Source: Halorubrum sp. DM2 (GTDB taxonomy: Archaea > Halobacteriota > Halobacteria > Halobacteriales > Haloferacaceae). Taken from it: a DNA stretch of 64,000 nt. This document shows positions 44,602 through 52,896 of this stretch, in pieces. Both the position numbers and the translations under genes were made by a program. Within the stretch, counting starts at the first letter, position 1. The number at the start of each line of letters is the position of its first letter. Under the pieces are notes generated by a model that saw only the letters and a program-made list of their open reading frames with translations, ran no database searches and was not told the DNA's origin. Location: NCBI RefSeq assembly GCF_901686465.1, contig NZ_LR594487.1:372001-436000 (forward strand), written 5' to 3'.

Positions 44602-45003
44602 GTGACCGACGCGACACCCGACCACGAGGCGAGCGACGAGACGCCCGACTCTGAACGGCTCCGCGAGACGGTCCGAAGCTACTACGAGCGCGTGGACGAC
44701 GACGACTACGACGGCCTGCTGGCGCTGTTCGCCGACGACGTCGTCTACGACCGGCCGGGCCAGGATCCGATCGAGGGGATCGACGCGTTAGAGCGGTTCT
44801 ACCGCGAGGAGCGCCCGCTGTCAGACGGCGAACACGAGGTACTCGCGGTCGCGGTCGACGGCGACACGGCGGCGGTCCGCGGGACGTTCAGCGGACGGCA
44901 GGACGACGAGCGGGTCGCGTTCGGCTTCGCGGACTTCCACACGGTCGACGCCGACGGGCTGATCGCCCACCGCGTGACCTACACCGACCGCGACACCGTG
45001 TAG
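44602..45003 (+). CDS. SnoaL/NTF2-like protein
   Basis: The 133-residue protein is a SnoaL-like NTF2-fold domain: ERLRETVRSYYERVDDDDYDGLLALFADDVVYDRPGQDPIEGIDALERFYREERPLSDGEHEVLAVAVDGDTAAVRGTFSG... The fold is a half-barrel often used for ketosteroid isomerase-type or hydrolase activities, but many members are of unknown role. I chose the GTG at 44602 (VTDATPDHEAS) because GCATACG about 30 bases before it may be the promoter and the upstream extension lacks conserved character. It is divergent from the formamidase gene. Confidence 0.75.
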   Translation: MTDATPDHEASDETPDSERLRETVRSYYERVDDDDYDGLLALFADDVVYDRPGQDPIEGIDALERFYREERPLSDGEHEVLAVAVDGDTAAVRGTFSGRQDDERVAFGFADFHTVDADGLIAHRVTYTDRDTV

Positions 45004-45040
45004 CCGAGCCACATCCGGTACGGAGCGCCACTCGGGGAGA

Positions 45041-45047
45041 TATTTAA
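45041..45047 (+). promoter_or_regulatory. TATA box of the DUF6293 gene
   Basis: TATTTAA is about 26 bases before the ATG at 45070. Confidence 0.6.
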
Positions 45048-45069
45048 CCGGCCCCGCGAAGTGTGGCGT

Positions 45070-46056
45070 ATGCAGACCCACGTCGTGCCCGTCGGGTTCG
45101 ACTACGACCGGATGATAGCCCCCCTCATCCGAGACCAGTTCGACGTCGACCGGGTGATCCTGTTGGAGGGGACGGTCGGCAGCGAGGGCAACGTCGAGTA
45201 CTCGCGGAACATCGCGCGGAAGCTCGAACAGGACTTTCAGAACCTGCTCGGCGCGGAGACGGTCCGCGAGCGACTCGACGACGTGTACGACTACGACGCC
45301 GCCTTCGAGCGCGCCTACGACCTGATAAACGCGGAGTTGGACCGCGAGGACGGCGACCGTGACGACGGCGGCGACCGCGACGGGGACGACGCTCCGGCCG
45401 AGGAGCGCGAGGTGTGGGTGAACCTCTGTTCGATGCCCCGGCCCGTCTCGTTCGCGTTCGCGACCGCGGCCCACTCGATCATGGTCGAGCGGCAGGCCGA
45501 GCGCGACCGCATCCACACCTACTACACGGCCCCCGAGAAGTACCTCGAGACCGAACTCGCCGAGGAGCTGCGCGCCACGCGAGACCTCCTCCGGGACCTC
45601 GACGCCGGGAGCGACGCCGACGCGCTCGCCGAGGCGGGCGTCGACCCCGACCGCGTTTCCGACCGGCTGGCGAGCACCACCGACCTGCTCGCGGAGTTCG
45701 ACGAGCGCGGCACGACCATCGGCGCGAAGCGCATCGGCGACAGCCACGTCATCGAGCTCCCGGTCGCCTCGTTCCAGAACGTCAAGCCGTTCGAGGAGCT
45801 GGTACTGTTCACCCTCGGCGAACACGGCGAGTTCGAGTCCGTCTCGGAGCTGGCGGAGGCGCTCGCCGACGAGCTCAACGAGGAGTACACCGACTCGTTC
45901 CGCTCGAAGGTCATCTACAACGTCGACCGGCTCGGCCCCGGCGGGAAGGGATACATCGAGCGCGAGGAACACGGGAAGTCCTACCGGACGAGCCTCTCCC
46001 GGATCGGCCGGCTGTGGGTCCGCGCGCACGCCGACGACGACCGCGACATCGCCTGA
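45070..46056 (+). CDS. DUF6293 (HFX_2341 family) regulator with CARF-like N-domain
   Basis: The 328-residue protein has an N-terminal Rossmann-like region (about 1-160) beginning MQTHVVPVGFDYDRMIAPLIRDQFDVDRVILLEG with a later SMPRPVSFAFATAAHSIMVERQAER, and a C-terminal winged helix (about 225-320, FEELVLFTLGEHGEFESVSELAEALADELNEEYTDSFRSKVIYNVDRLGPGGKGYIEREEHGK). The arrangement resembles Csa3/CARF-type transcription factors that sense cyclic oligonucleotides. No CRISPR locus is in the window, so this is an orphan sensor-regulator; the ligand is unknown. Confidence 0.78.
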   Translation: MQTHVVPVGFDYDRMIAPLIRDQFDVDRVILLEGTVGSEGNVEYSRNIARKLEQDFQNLLGAETVRERLDDVYDYDAAFERAYDLINAELDREDGDRDDGGDRDGDDAPAEEREVWVNLCSMPRPVSFAFATAAHSIMVERQAERDRIHTYYTAPEKYLETELAEELRATRDLLRDLDAGSDADALAEAGVDPDRVSDRLASTTDLLAEFDERGTTIGAKRIGDSHVIELPVASFQNVKPFEELVLFTLGEHGEFESVSELAEALADELNEEYTDSFRSKVIYNVDRLGPGGKGYIEREEHGKSYRTSLSRIGRLWVRAHADDDRDIA

Positions 46057-46061
46057 TACGC

Positions 46062-46499
46062 GGTCACCGAAGCCCCAGATGTTCGTTACGGGACGACGAA
46101 CTCGGTGACCGAGACCGCCGAAGCCCCAGTCGCTCGGCTGTACGATACTGTTTTTGCCGAAGACGGCTTCACAACTGAGACCGCCGAAGCCCCAGTCGCT
46201 CGGCTGTACGATACTGTTTTTGTCGAAGACGGCTTCACAACTGAGACCGCCGAAGCCCCAGTCGCGAGGACTCGATGCGCTCGCTGCGGTCCTCGTCGCT
46301 CGTGTTGCTCGCTCCTGCGGTCCTTACGTCGCGCGTCTTCGTCCTCGCGACTGCCCCTTCGAGTCCCACCCCGCACCGCAACCGCAGCCTCACGCCTCCC
46401 CAGCCTCGTCGACCGGTCTCCGCTTCGCTCCGACCGGTCGACTCCCTCGCGTGTGCGGTTCGCGCCGCGATGCGGCGCTCACCGGCACGCGCCACCGCA
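46062..46499 (+). repeat. Hairpin-rich intergenic element, copy G with a satellite array
   Basis: On the plus strand, satellites start 6 bp after the DUF6293 stop (46062-46078), then two near-identical 66-bp units (46111-46176 and 46177-46242, one mismatch, each with CAGTC-GCTC-GGCTG), then the main element 46243-46499. Hairpin 3 arms are CAGTCGCGAGGAC and GTCCTCGCGACTG; hairpin 2 arms are GTCGACCGGTC and GACCGGTCGAC; hairpin 1 pairs GCGTG with CACGC and CGGT with ACCG. It fills the 469-bp convergent gap to the HtpX-like gene, ending 27 bp before that gene's stop codon. Confidence 0.82.
46111..46242 (+). repeat. 66-bp tandem duplication (two copies) of the satellite unit
   Basis: Two 66-bp units starting GAGACCGCCGAAGCCCCAG at 46111 and 46177 differ at a single base (C/T in GCCGAAG/GTCGAAG). 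The next unit at 46243 keeps only the first part and becomes hairpin 3 of the main element. The near identity points to recent tandem duplication. Each unit also carries a T-rich ATACTGTTTTTG segment. Confidence 0.9.
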
Positions 46500-46525
46500 C
46501 GGGTTCGGCTTCTGCGACACCGGGT

Positions 46526-47512
46526 TCACCGATACGCTCGCCTGCGCCCGGCGGGCCGTCGCGACGGTCCGGCCGGGATCCGCCGCGTCGGACCCTGCGA
46601 CTCGGCCCGCCGCCGCAGCCGCTCGACGCGCTCGTCGGTCGACGGGTGCGTCGACAGCCAGCGCTCGGTCGCGTCCTCGGTCCGCCTATGCGTCGAGAAC
46701 GGTGCGAACGGCCACGTCGGCTCGGTCGCGCGCTCGATCCGGCGGAGCGCTCGGGCGAGCGCCATCGGGTCGCCGGTCACCTCGGCCGCGCGATCGTCCG
46801 CGGCGAACTCCCGCTTGCGCGACCGCGACCGCGAGAGGAGCGTCGTCAGGACGAACCCCGCGAACAGCCCCCCGGCGAGCGCGCGGTGGAGCCGCGCGAA
46901 CGGCCCGGACCGGTCGCTCGGTCGCCCCCGGATCCACGCCGAGGCACCGGCGAGACCCGACAGCGCGAGCAGCGCCGGCAGCGCGGCCACCGTGGCGAGT
47001 CCGACCACCGAGCGCCCGATCCCGTCGGCCATCGCGATCGCGAACCCGTCGCGCCGCTCCAAGTGCGCCAGCTCGTGCGCGAGGATGGCCTCGATCTCGC
47101 GGACTGAGAGCAGCCGGAACAGCGACCGGTCGACGACCAGCGCGCCGCCGTCCGACCCGCCGCCGACCGCGAACGCGTTCGGCGCGCGCGTGTCCGTGAC
47201 GTACAGCGCCGGCCGCGCGAGGTCCATCCGGGCGGCGAGCGCGTCGACCCGCCGGTGGAGGCCCGGCGCGTGCTCCCGGGGAAGTCGGTCCCCGTCGAGG
47301 CTCGCGAGGACCTGCGCGGTCCCGACTCGGTAACTGAGGTACGCCGAGCCGAGCGCGCCGGCGACCAGCAGCGCGAGGAGGACCGGGAGGGCGGGGCGGG
47401 CCGTCCAGACCGCCCGCAGCAGGTCGGCGACGAACAGCGCGGCGGTCAGGTAGACGGCGAGCAGGACGACGCCGACCGCCGCCGCGGCCGCGCGGAACGC
47501 GAGCCGAGACAT
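46526..47512 (-). CDS. M48 family (HtpX-like) membrane metalloprotease
   Basis: The 328-residue protein has N-terminal membrane helices (about 4-33 and 40-62), the zinc motif HELAH in REIEAILAHELAHLERRDGF (residues near 170), membrane segments afterwards, and the third zinc ligand region SRKREFAADDRAAEVTGDP. HtpX-type proteases degrade misfolded membrane proteins. Length is normal. I start at the ATG at 47512 because the longer upstream frame has no homology features. It is divergent from the M29 aminopeptidase gene. Confidence 0.9.
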   Translation of the reverse strand: MSRLAFRAAAAAVGVVLLAVYLTAALFVADLLRAVWTARPALPVLLALLVAGALGSAYLSYRVGTAQVLASLDGDRLPREHAPGLHRRVDALAARMDLARPALYVTDTRAPNAFAVGGGSDGGALVVDRSLFRLLSVREIEAILAHELAHLERRDGFAIAMADGIGRSVVGLATVAALPALLALSGLAGASAWIRGRPSDRSGPFARLHRALAGGLFAGFVLTTLLSRSRSRKREFAADDRAAEVTGDPMALARALRRIERATEPTWPFAPFSTHRRTEDATERWLSTHPSTDERVERLRRRAESQGPTRRIPAGPSRRPAGRRRAYR

Positions 47513-47645
47513 GTCCGACGCTACGCGGCGGCGGGGCAAACGCGTTGCGGCCGGGGCGTGTCGCGACGGTTCTGACGGCTCACGGTCCCCCGCTCGGCGC
47601 GCCGGAAGGAAAAGCCGTAATTCCCCGGCCGTGAAATCGGACGAC

Positions 47646-48725
47646 ATGGACGCACGCGTACGCGAACACGCCGAGATCATCGCCGACCACTCCACCGGCA
47701 TCGAGTCGGGCGACGACGTGGTCATCCAGATGCCCAAGGAGGCCGAGGACCTCGCGGTCGCGCTCCACGAGGTCTGCGGCGACCGCGGCGCGAACCCGGT
47801 CTACCTCAACTACTCGAAGCGCGCCCAGCGCGCCTTCAAACGCTCCTCGGAGGAGTTCACCGAGCCGAGCCACCGCCGCGCGCTCTACGAGGAGGCGGAC
47901 GTCTTCGTCATCGCCCGCGGCGGTGCGAACGCCACCGAAGACGCCGACATCGACCCCGAGACCAACGCGGCCTACAACCGCGCGATGGAGGACGTCAAGC
48001 GGACGCGACTCTCGAAGACGTGGTGTCTCACCCAGTACCCGACCGCGAGCCACGCGCAGCTCGCCGGAATGAGTACCGAGGCGTACGAGAACTTCGTCTG
48101 GGACGCCGTCTCACTCGACTGGGACGAACAGCGCGAGTTCCAGTCGAACATGGTCGAGATTCTGAACGACGCGGACGAGGTCCGGATCAAGTCGGGCGAG
48201 GAGACCGACCTCACGCTCGACGTCTCCGGAAACTCCACGCTCAACGACGACGGCGAGGCGAACCTCCCCGGCGGCGAGGTGTTCACCGCGCCGACGCGCG
48301 ACGGCGTCGACGGCGAGGTCCACTTCGATCTCCCGCTGTACCGCTACGGCCGCGAGATCGACGGGGTCCGGCTCCGGTTCGAGGACGGCGAGGTCGTCTC
48401 GCACTCCGCCGAGCGTAACGAGGACCTGCTCTCCGGTATCCTCGACACCGACGAGGGGTCCCGCCACCTCGGCGAACTCGGCATCGGGATGAACCGCCAG
48501 ATCGACCGGTTCACCTACAACATGCTGTTCGACGAGAAGATGGGCGACACCGTCCACATGGCGGTCGGCTCCGCGTACCCCGAGACGGTCGGCGGGGAGA
48601 ACGCGGTCAACGAGTCCGCCGAACACGTCGACATGATCGTCGACATGAGCGAGGACTCCGTCATCGAGGTCGACGGCGAGGTCGTCCAGCGGAACGGGAC
48701 GTTCGTCTTCGAGGACGGGTTCTGA
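47646..48725 (+). CDS. M29 family aminopeptidase
   Basis: The 359-residue protein is a thermophilic-type M29 metallo-aminopeptidase with two cobalt or zinc ions at the active site. The metal ligand region is recognisable in the conserved GEVFTAPTRDGVDGEVHFDLPLYRYGREIDGVRLRFEDGEVV and AERNEDLLSGILDTDEGSRHLGELGIGMNRQIDR, with a later FDEKMGDTVHMAVGSAYPETVGG. N-terminal residues MDARVREHAEIIADHST are usual. The last nine codons and stop are duplicated in the downstream DNA (48827-48866). A CGTAATT near 47610 may be its promoter. Confidence 0.88.
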   Translation: MDARVREHAEIIADHSTGIESGDDVVIQMPKEAEDLAVALHEVCGDRGANPVYLNYSKRAQRAFKRSSEEFTEPSHRRALYEEADVFVIARGGANATEDADIDPETNAAYNRAMEDVKRTRLSKTWCLTQYPTASHAQLAGMSTEAYENFVWDAVSLDWDEQREFQSNMVEILNDADEVRIKSGEETDLTLDVSGNSTLNDDGEANLPGGEVFTAPTRDGVDGEVHFDLPLYRYGREIDGVRLRFEDGEVVSHSAERNEDLLSGILDTDEGSRHLGELGIGMNRQIDRFTYNMLFDEKMGDTVHMAVGSAYPETVGGENAVNESAEHVDMIVDMSEDSVIEVDGEVVQRNGTFVFEDGF

Positions 48726-48735
48726 GGCGGTCGGC
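48696..48735. repeat. First copy of a 40-bp perfect direct repeat at the M29 gene end
   Basis: The 40 bases from GGGACGTTCG to GGCGGTCGGC include the last nine sense codons of the aminopeptidase gene and its stop, and recur exactly at 48827-48866, 131 bp downstream. The intervening DNA holds two T runs (48769-48774 and 48783-48787). Confidence 0.93.
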
Positions 48736-48768
48736 TGTTCGAAGCGATAGCCGTCCTCGGAGGTGCGG

Positions 48769-48787
48769 TTTTTTGGTACAGATTTTT
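48769..48787 (+). terminator. T-rich terminator candidate after the M29 gene
   Basis: A T6 run (48769-48774) and a T5 run (48783-48787) follow the aminopeptidase stop at a distance of 43 bp, the pattern of archaeal transcription termination. Confidence 0.45.
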
Positions 48788-48826
48788 GCCGGCCGAGCGG
48801 AGCGAGGCCGGGAAAAAGGTGTGACT

Positions 48827-48866
48827 GGGACGTTCGTCTTCGAGGACGGGTTCTGAGGCGGTCGGC
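48827..48866. repeat. Second copy of the 40-bp direct repeat
   Basis: Exact copy of 48696-48735, including the pseudo-codons for TFVFEDGF and a TGA. The flanking bases differ, so the repeat ends sharply. It looks like a remnant of a local duplication. Confidence 0.93.
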
Positions 48867-48878
48867 GTCGCGCTCGGC

Positions 48879-49274
48879 TCATTCGGACTCGGCGGTATCG
48901 CGCCCGGCGCTCCGGCGGAGGAACGCCGCGTACGCGACGAGGAGGACGCCGAACAGCGCGACCGTCCCGATCGCGGCGGGAACCGGGGCGTCCGCGAGCG
49001 GAGCGACCTCTCCGGCGGGCACCGCGACCGGGTCGACGACGCCGGTGCCGAGCGACAGCGCGAGTACGGCGATCCACATCGTCCCGACCGCGTAGCCGAG
49101 TTCGACGAAGCGGTCGGCCCGCGCCGCGTGCGCGACGACCGCGCCGCCGCCGAGGACCGGAAGCGCGGCGAGCGGACTCGTCGGGGCGGCGAGGAGCACG
49201 CTCCCGCCGACGGCGATCGCCGTCCAGTAGACCGCGACGGCGACGGCCGTGCGGAGAGGGTCGGAGACGGACAT
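48879..49274 (-). CDS. Small membrane protein (131 residues)
   Basis: The product MSVSDPLRTAVAVAVYWTAIAVGGSVLLAAP... has four hydrophobic segments (about 8-30, 34-49, 55-75, 94-115). I do not recognise the family. The ATG at 49274 follows normal composition; upstream frame is open but lies in a promoter region. It is convergent with the M29 gene, with the 40-bp repeat between them, and divergent from the amphi-Trp gene. Confidence 0.6.
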   Translation of the reverse strand: MSVSDPLRTAVAVAVYWTAIAVGGSVLLAAPTSPLAALPVLGGGAVVAHAARADRFVELGYAVGTMWIAVLALSLGTGVVDPVAVPAGEVAPLADAPVPAAIGTVALFGVLLVAYAAFLRRSAGRDTAESE

Positions 49275-49338
49275 ACCGTACGAGTTTGAGCGGGTGCCAC
49301 AAAACGGTCCGGGGAGCGGCCGCCGAACCGCGGCGACG

Positions 49339-49345
49339 TTTATAT
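49339..49345 (+). promoter_or_regulatory. TATA box of the amphi-Trp gene
   Basis: TTTATAT is 27 bases before the ATG at 49369, one of the clearest leaderless promoters in the window. Confidence 0.65.
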
Positions 49346-49368
49346 TCTGACGCCGCCTACGTCCGCGC

Positions 49369-49653
49369 ATGACCGAGAAAGTCCTCTTCGAGTCGGAGAG
49401 TCGGCGGAGCCGCGAGGAGATCGCCGCGTACCTTCGGGCGGTCGCGGACTCCCTCGACGCGGGCGACGCCATCACGCTCTCGCGCGGCGGCGAGTCGACG
49501 ACGCTCGAACCCCCCGCCCGTCCGACCTTCGAGGTGAAGGCGGAGCGCGAGGGCCCCGCCGACGGGCCGGGAGAACTGAGCGTCGAGTTCGAACTTGAGT
49601 GGAACGAGGACGGCGACGAAGCGGGAGCAGACGGCGAACTCCGGATCGAGTGA
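49369..49653 (+). CDS. Amphi-Trp domain protein
   Basis: The 94-residue acidic protein fits the amphi-Trp domain family of haloarchaea: a helical N-part (KVLFESESRRSREEIAAYLRAVADSLDAGDAITLSRGGESTTLEPPARPTFEVKAE) followed by a strand ending VEFELEWNEDGDE, which gives the family its name. The function is unknown; the domain appears alone or in small salt-adapted proteins. It is convergent with the HalX response regulator. Confidence 0.82.
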   Translation: MTEKVLFESESRRSREEIAAYLRAVADSLDAGDAITLSRGGESTTLEPPARPTFEVKAEREGPADGPGELSVEFELEWNEDGDEAGADGELRIE

Positions 49654-49680
49654 TCGGGGTACAGGCGGTTGCGGCCCGCG

Positions 49681-50238
49681 CTACGGCACTTCGCCGGGGA
49701 CCTCGACGAACGCGTCGCGCGCGGAGAGGAGATCGAGCGTGTCGTCGACCTCGAGGCGGACGGACTCCATCCGCTCGATGAGCTCCTCGTACTCCTCGGA
49801 GTTGGTCGTGCCGCTGGCCTCCAGCGCCGCTTTCTTCGAGGCGAGCGCGAAGAACTCCTGGCTCTGCTCGTCGAAGGCGGCGCGGTGGAGGAGGACCTCG
49901 ACGAGCGTGAGGAGATCCTCTTTGGTGACCGGTTTCGTCTTGTAGTCGTCGAACGGCATCTCGACGATGTCGACGTCCGGCTCGACCGCGGTCAGCATCG
50001 CCACCCGGGCGTCGTACCCCTCGCCGCGGATCTCCGTTAACACCTCGTGGCCCGACATGTCGGGCATCCGCCGGTCGAGGAGGACGACGTCGACCGCGTC
50101 GTCCATCGCGTCGATCGCTTCCTCGCCGCCGGTCGCGATCCGTACGTCGTAGGCCGGGTCGAGGTACACCCGGTACAGTTCCGCGAGGTCCGGCTCGTCG
50201 TCGACCGCGAGAACGGTCGCGTCCGGAGCCTCCGTCAT
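49681..50238 (-). CDS. Response regulator with HalX domain
   Basis: The 185-residue protein has a CheY-like receiver (about 6-120) with the acidic pocket in VLAVDDEPDLAELY, the phosphorylated aspartate in DVVLLDRRMPDMSG and the lysine in YKTKPVTKEDLL. The C-terminal part (about 125-185, RAAFDEQSQEFFALASKKAALEASGTTNSEEYEELIERMESVRLEVDDTLDLL) is the haloarchaeal HalX domain, a helical output of unknown target. No histidine kinase gene is adjacent. I start at the ATG at 50238, which begins the receiver. The 295-bp gap before panA contains AT-rich promoter-like DNA (50340-50375). Confidence 0.88.
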   Translation of the reverse strand: MTEAPDATVLAVDDEPDLAELYRVYLDPAYDVRIATGGEEAIDAMDDAVDVVLLDRRMPDMSGHEVLTEIRGEGYDARVAMLTAVEPDVDIVEMPFDDYKTKPVTKEDLLTLVEVLLHRAAFDEQSQEFFALASKKAALEASGTTNSEEYEELIERMESVRLEVDDTLDLLSARDAFVEVPGEVP

Positions 50239-50533
50239 GGGAGGGCCCTCCCGGTCCGCGGATCTCGGTCTGCGAGTACCGGGTCGGCGCGTCCGCCCGC
50301 CATGCGTGCGTCCATATGCCGGTGTTCGCTCGCCTTGAGTTAAAAACCTCACTTCTGCCTATCTAAATTGATAATCCCGGTCGGCAGGCGAGTGTCCGTC
50401 AGATTCGGGAGACGGCGCGGCCGGGACACGATCGCGGCGGCGACCGGAACTCGCGGGTTCGGGCTCGGCGATCCAACGGTCTCTCCGTGACCCAAAGGCA
50501 CATTTACGCCCGCATCTTATCCGGGCATAACGA

Positions 50534-51757
50534 ATGTCTCACAGCCCCTCACTGCCCGACCGCCCGCGGTTGGAGCTCGACCCCGAGATGAGCGACGCGG
50601 AGCGGCTGGAGGCGATCCGCCAGCACTTCCGGCGGATCGTTCACGTGAACGAGGAATTAGAGGACCGGCTCGCGGACGCCGAGGGACGCCGCGGCGACCT
50701 GAAAGACGACGTCGAACAGCTGAAACGCGAAAACGAGGTGCTGAAGACCTCCTCGCTGTACATCGCGTCCGTCGAGGAGATCACCGACGACGGCGTCGTC
50801 ATCAAACAGCACGGCAACAACCAGGAGGTGCTCACGCAGGCCGCCTCGCGGCTCGACGAGGACCTCCGTCCCGGCGACCGCGTCGCGATCAACGACTCCT
50901 TCGCGGTCCAGCAGGTGCTCGACGACGAGACCGACTCCCGGGCGCAGGCGATGGAGGTCACCGAGTCCCCGGACGTCACCTACGCTGACATCGGCGGCAT
51001 CGACGACCAGATCCGGGAGGTCCGCGAGGCGGTCGAGGACCCGCTCGAAAACCCCGAGCAGTTCGAGCAGGTCGGCGTCGAACCCCCGAGCGGCGTCCTC
51101 CTCCACGGCCCGCCGGGGACGGGGAAGACGATGCTGGCGAAGGCGGTCGCCAACGAGTCGGACGCGACGTTCATCAAGATGGCCGGCTCCGAGCTCGTCC
51201 GGAAGTTCATCGGCGAGGGCGCGCGGCTCGTCCGCGACCTGTTCGAACTCGCCGCCGAGCGCGAGCCGGCCGTCATCTTCATCGACGAGATCGACGCCGT
51301 CGCCGCCAAGCGGACCGACTCGAAGACCTCCGGCGACGCCGAGGTCCAGCGGACGATGATGCAGCTCCTCTCGGAGATGGACGGCTTCGACGACCGCGGC
51401 GAGATCCGGATCATGGCTGCGACCAACCGCTTCGACATGCTCGACGAGGCCATCCTCCGCCCCGGCCGCTTCGACCGGCTCATCGAGGTCCCCGAGCCCG
51501 GCCCGGAGGGCCGCGAGCGCATCCTCGAGATCCACACGCAGGAGATGAACGTCGCCGACGACATCGACCTCGGCGTCATCGCGAGCGACCTCGACGGGTA
51601 CAGCGGCGCGGACATCGCGTCGCTGGCGACCGAGGCCGGAATGTTCGCCATCCGTGACGGCCGCACCGAGGTCCGGCAGGCGGACTTCGAGGCCGCCCGC
51701 GACAAGCTTCGGGACGCCGATACGGAAGACGAGCAGGTCATCAACTACCAGTACTGA
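50534..51757 (+). CDS. panA: Proteasome-activating nucleotidase PAN
   Basis: The 407-residue AAA+ ATPase unfolds proteins for the 20S proteasome. It has an N-terminal coiled coil (about 20-65), an OB-fold segment (VEEITDDGVVIKQHGNNQEVLTQAASRLDEDLRPGDRVAINDSFAV), Walker [19 protein letters not shown], Walker B VIFIDEIDAVAAKR and the arginine-finger region. The C-terminus ends in NYQY: the tyrosine of the canonical HbYX motif is not at the penultimate position, so docking to the 20S core may differ. CTTAT near 50515 may be the promoter. Repeat copy H follows the gene. Confidence 0.93.
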   Translation: MSHSPSLPDRPRLELDPEMSDAERLEAIRQHFRRIVHVNEELEDRLADAEGRRGDLKDDVEQLKRENEVLKTSSLYIASVEEITDDGVVIKQHGNNQEVLTQAASRLDEDLRPGDRVAINDSFAVQQVLDDETDSRAQAMEVTESPDVTYADIGGIDDQIREVREAVEDPLENPEQFEQVGVEPPSGVLLHGPPGTGKTMLAKAVANESDATFIKMAGSELVRKFIGEGARLVRDLFELAAEREPAVIFIDEIDAVAAKRTDSKTSGDAEVQRTMMQLLSEMDGFDDRGEIRIMAATNRFDMLDEAILRPGRFDRLIEVPEPGPEGRERILEIHTQEMNVADDIDLGVIASDLDGYSGADIASLATEAGMFAIRDGRTEVRQADFEAARDKLRDADTEDEQVINYQY

Positions 51758-51837
51758 GACGACGATAGCGGGGCTGGCGGTCGGCTTTTCCGAGTGAGTC
51801 TTGGACCGGTTACCGCAGCTGGCGTTTCGGCGGGTCA

Positions 51838-52193
51838 CTTATAATAGGTTGATAACGGAGCGTCCGCGACCGCCTCGGAACTCCCGGCCGCTCGCTACGA
51901 TGTAGTCGCTTCCGACGTTCCGACCGAGACCGCCGAAGCCCCAGCCGCGAGGACGACGCACGCTCGCTGTGCTCCTCGCTCAGTCGCTACCGCTCCTTCG
52001 CTGCGGTGCTTGCGTCGCCTGCGTCGTCCTCGCGGCTGCCCCTTCGAGTCCCACCCGACCGCGACCGCACAGCACCTCTCACCTCCCCAGCCTCGTCGCT
52101 GGCGGCCGTCGCTCCGCTCCGACCGCCGGCGACTCCCTCGCGCGGTGCTCCTCGCGGTCGCCTCCGGCGACCGCTCGGAGGCACGCGCCACCA
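51838..52193 (+). repeat. Hairpin-rich intergenic element, copy H with degenerate satellite and TATA box
   Basis: On the plus strand: TTATAATA (51839-51846) is about 27 bases before a degenerate satellite (51876-51902, GGAACTCCCGGCCGCTCGCTACGA). The main element (51921-52193) follows. Hairpin 3 has perfect 19-bp arms CAGCCGCGAGGACGACGCA and TGCGTCGTCCTCGCGGCTG. Hairpin 2 (GTCGCTGGCGG with CCGCCGGCGAC) needs a U-G wobble in this strand. Hairpin 1 pairs CTCC with GGAG around GCGGTCGCC/GGCGACCGC. It fills most of the 523-bp gap 51758-52280; the rest shows no gene. Confidence 0.82.
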
Positions 52194-52280
52194 CGACTGT
52201 CTCGATTCGGGGACCCATCCGAGACGGTCGTCCGAGTCGGTTCGTAACCCCTTACCGCGCTCGTCGCCGATTTCCCGTCG

Positions 52281-52826
52281 ATGAACACCATCCATGTCGC
52301 CGGCGGCGTCGGGGTCGCCGACACGGCGATGGCCTCCTACGACGCCGCGCTCGCGGACGCGAACCTCCACAACTACAACCTCGTGGCGGTCTCCTCCGTC
52401 GTCCCCGCCGAGGCGACCGTTGAGGCGGTCTCGGAAGCGCCGAACTTGGGCCCCGCGGGGAACCGGCTCACGGTCGTCGAGGCGCGTCGGACGATCGGCC
52501 CGGGCGACGCGGTGGACTTCCGCGAGGGCGGCCGCGCGGGCGCTGAGGACGCCGAGTCGAAGCGCGCGCCCCGCCGACATCCCGACGCGGTCGCGGGGCT
52601 GGGCTGGGCGACCGGTCCCGGTCCCGGCCTCTTCTACGAGGTGACCGGCGAGGACGGCGACGACGTCCGCAATCGGATCCGCGACGGCCTCGACGCCGGT
52701 GCCGACCTCCGCGACTGGGAGCTTCCCGACCGAGAGACGCGCGTCGAGACGGTCGCCGCCGAGGCGGACCGGTACGCCACCGCGGTGGTGATCGCCGCCT
52801 ACGGCGAGTCCGAGCCGATCCTGTAG
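52281..52826 (+). CDS. Pyruvoyl-dependent arginine decarboxylase
   Basis: The 181-residue proenzyme makes agmatine for polyamine synthesis; agmatine is also needed to modify archaeal tRNA-Ile. The self-cleavage site is at S38-S39 in NYNLVAVSSVVPAEATVEAV, where the second serine becomes the pyruvoyl group. Downstream are the conserved GPAGNRLTVVEARRT and the C-terminal half with GLGWATGPGPGLFYEVTGED. Length is close to the characterised Methanocaldococcus enzyme. It lies directly after repeat copy H on the same strand. Other pyruvoyl decarboxylases are excluded by the local motif. Confidence 0.88.
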   Translation: MNTIHVAGGVGVADTAMASYDAALADANLHNYNLVAVSSVVPAEATVEAVSEAPNLGPAGNRLTVVEARRTIGPGDAVDFREGGRAGAEDAESKRAPRRHPDAVAGLGWATGPGPGLFYEVTGEDGDDVRNRIRDGLDAGADLRDWELPDRETRVETVAAEADRYATAVVIAAYGESEPIL

Positions 52827-52896
52827 CGCAGCCGGGCGGATCCTGTCGCCGCCGACGCCTTTTTGACTCGTTGCCGCGTACGTGTCGTGTCTTCGA

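Noticed and set aside
51758..51840. Possible small gene after PAN
   Set aside because: No start with adequate length or haloarchaeal composition; only repeat-associated sequence follows.
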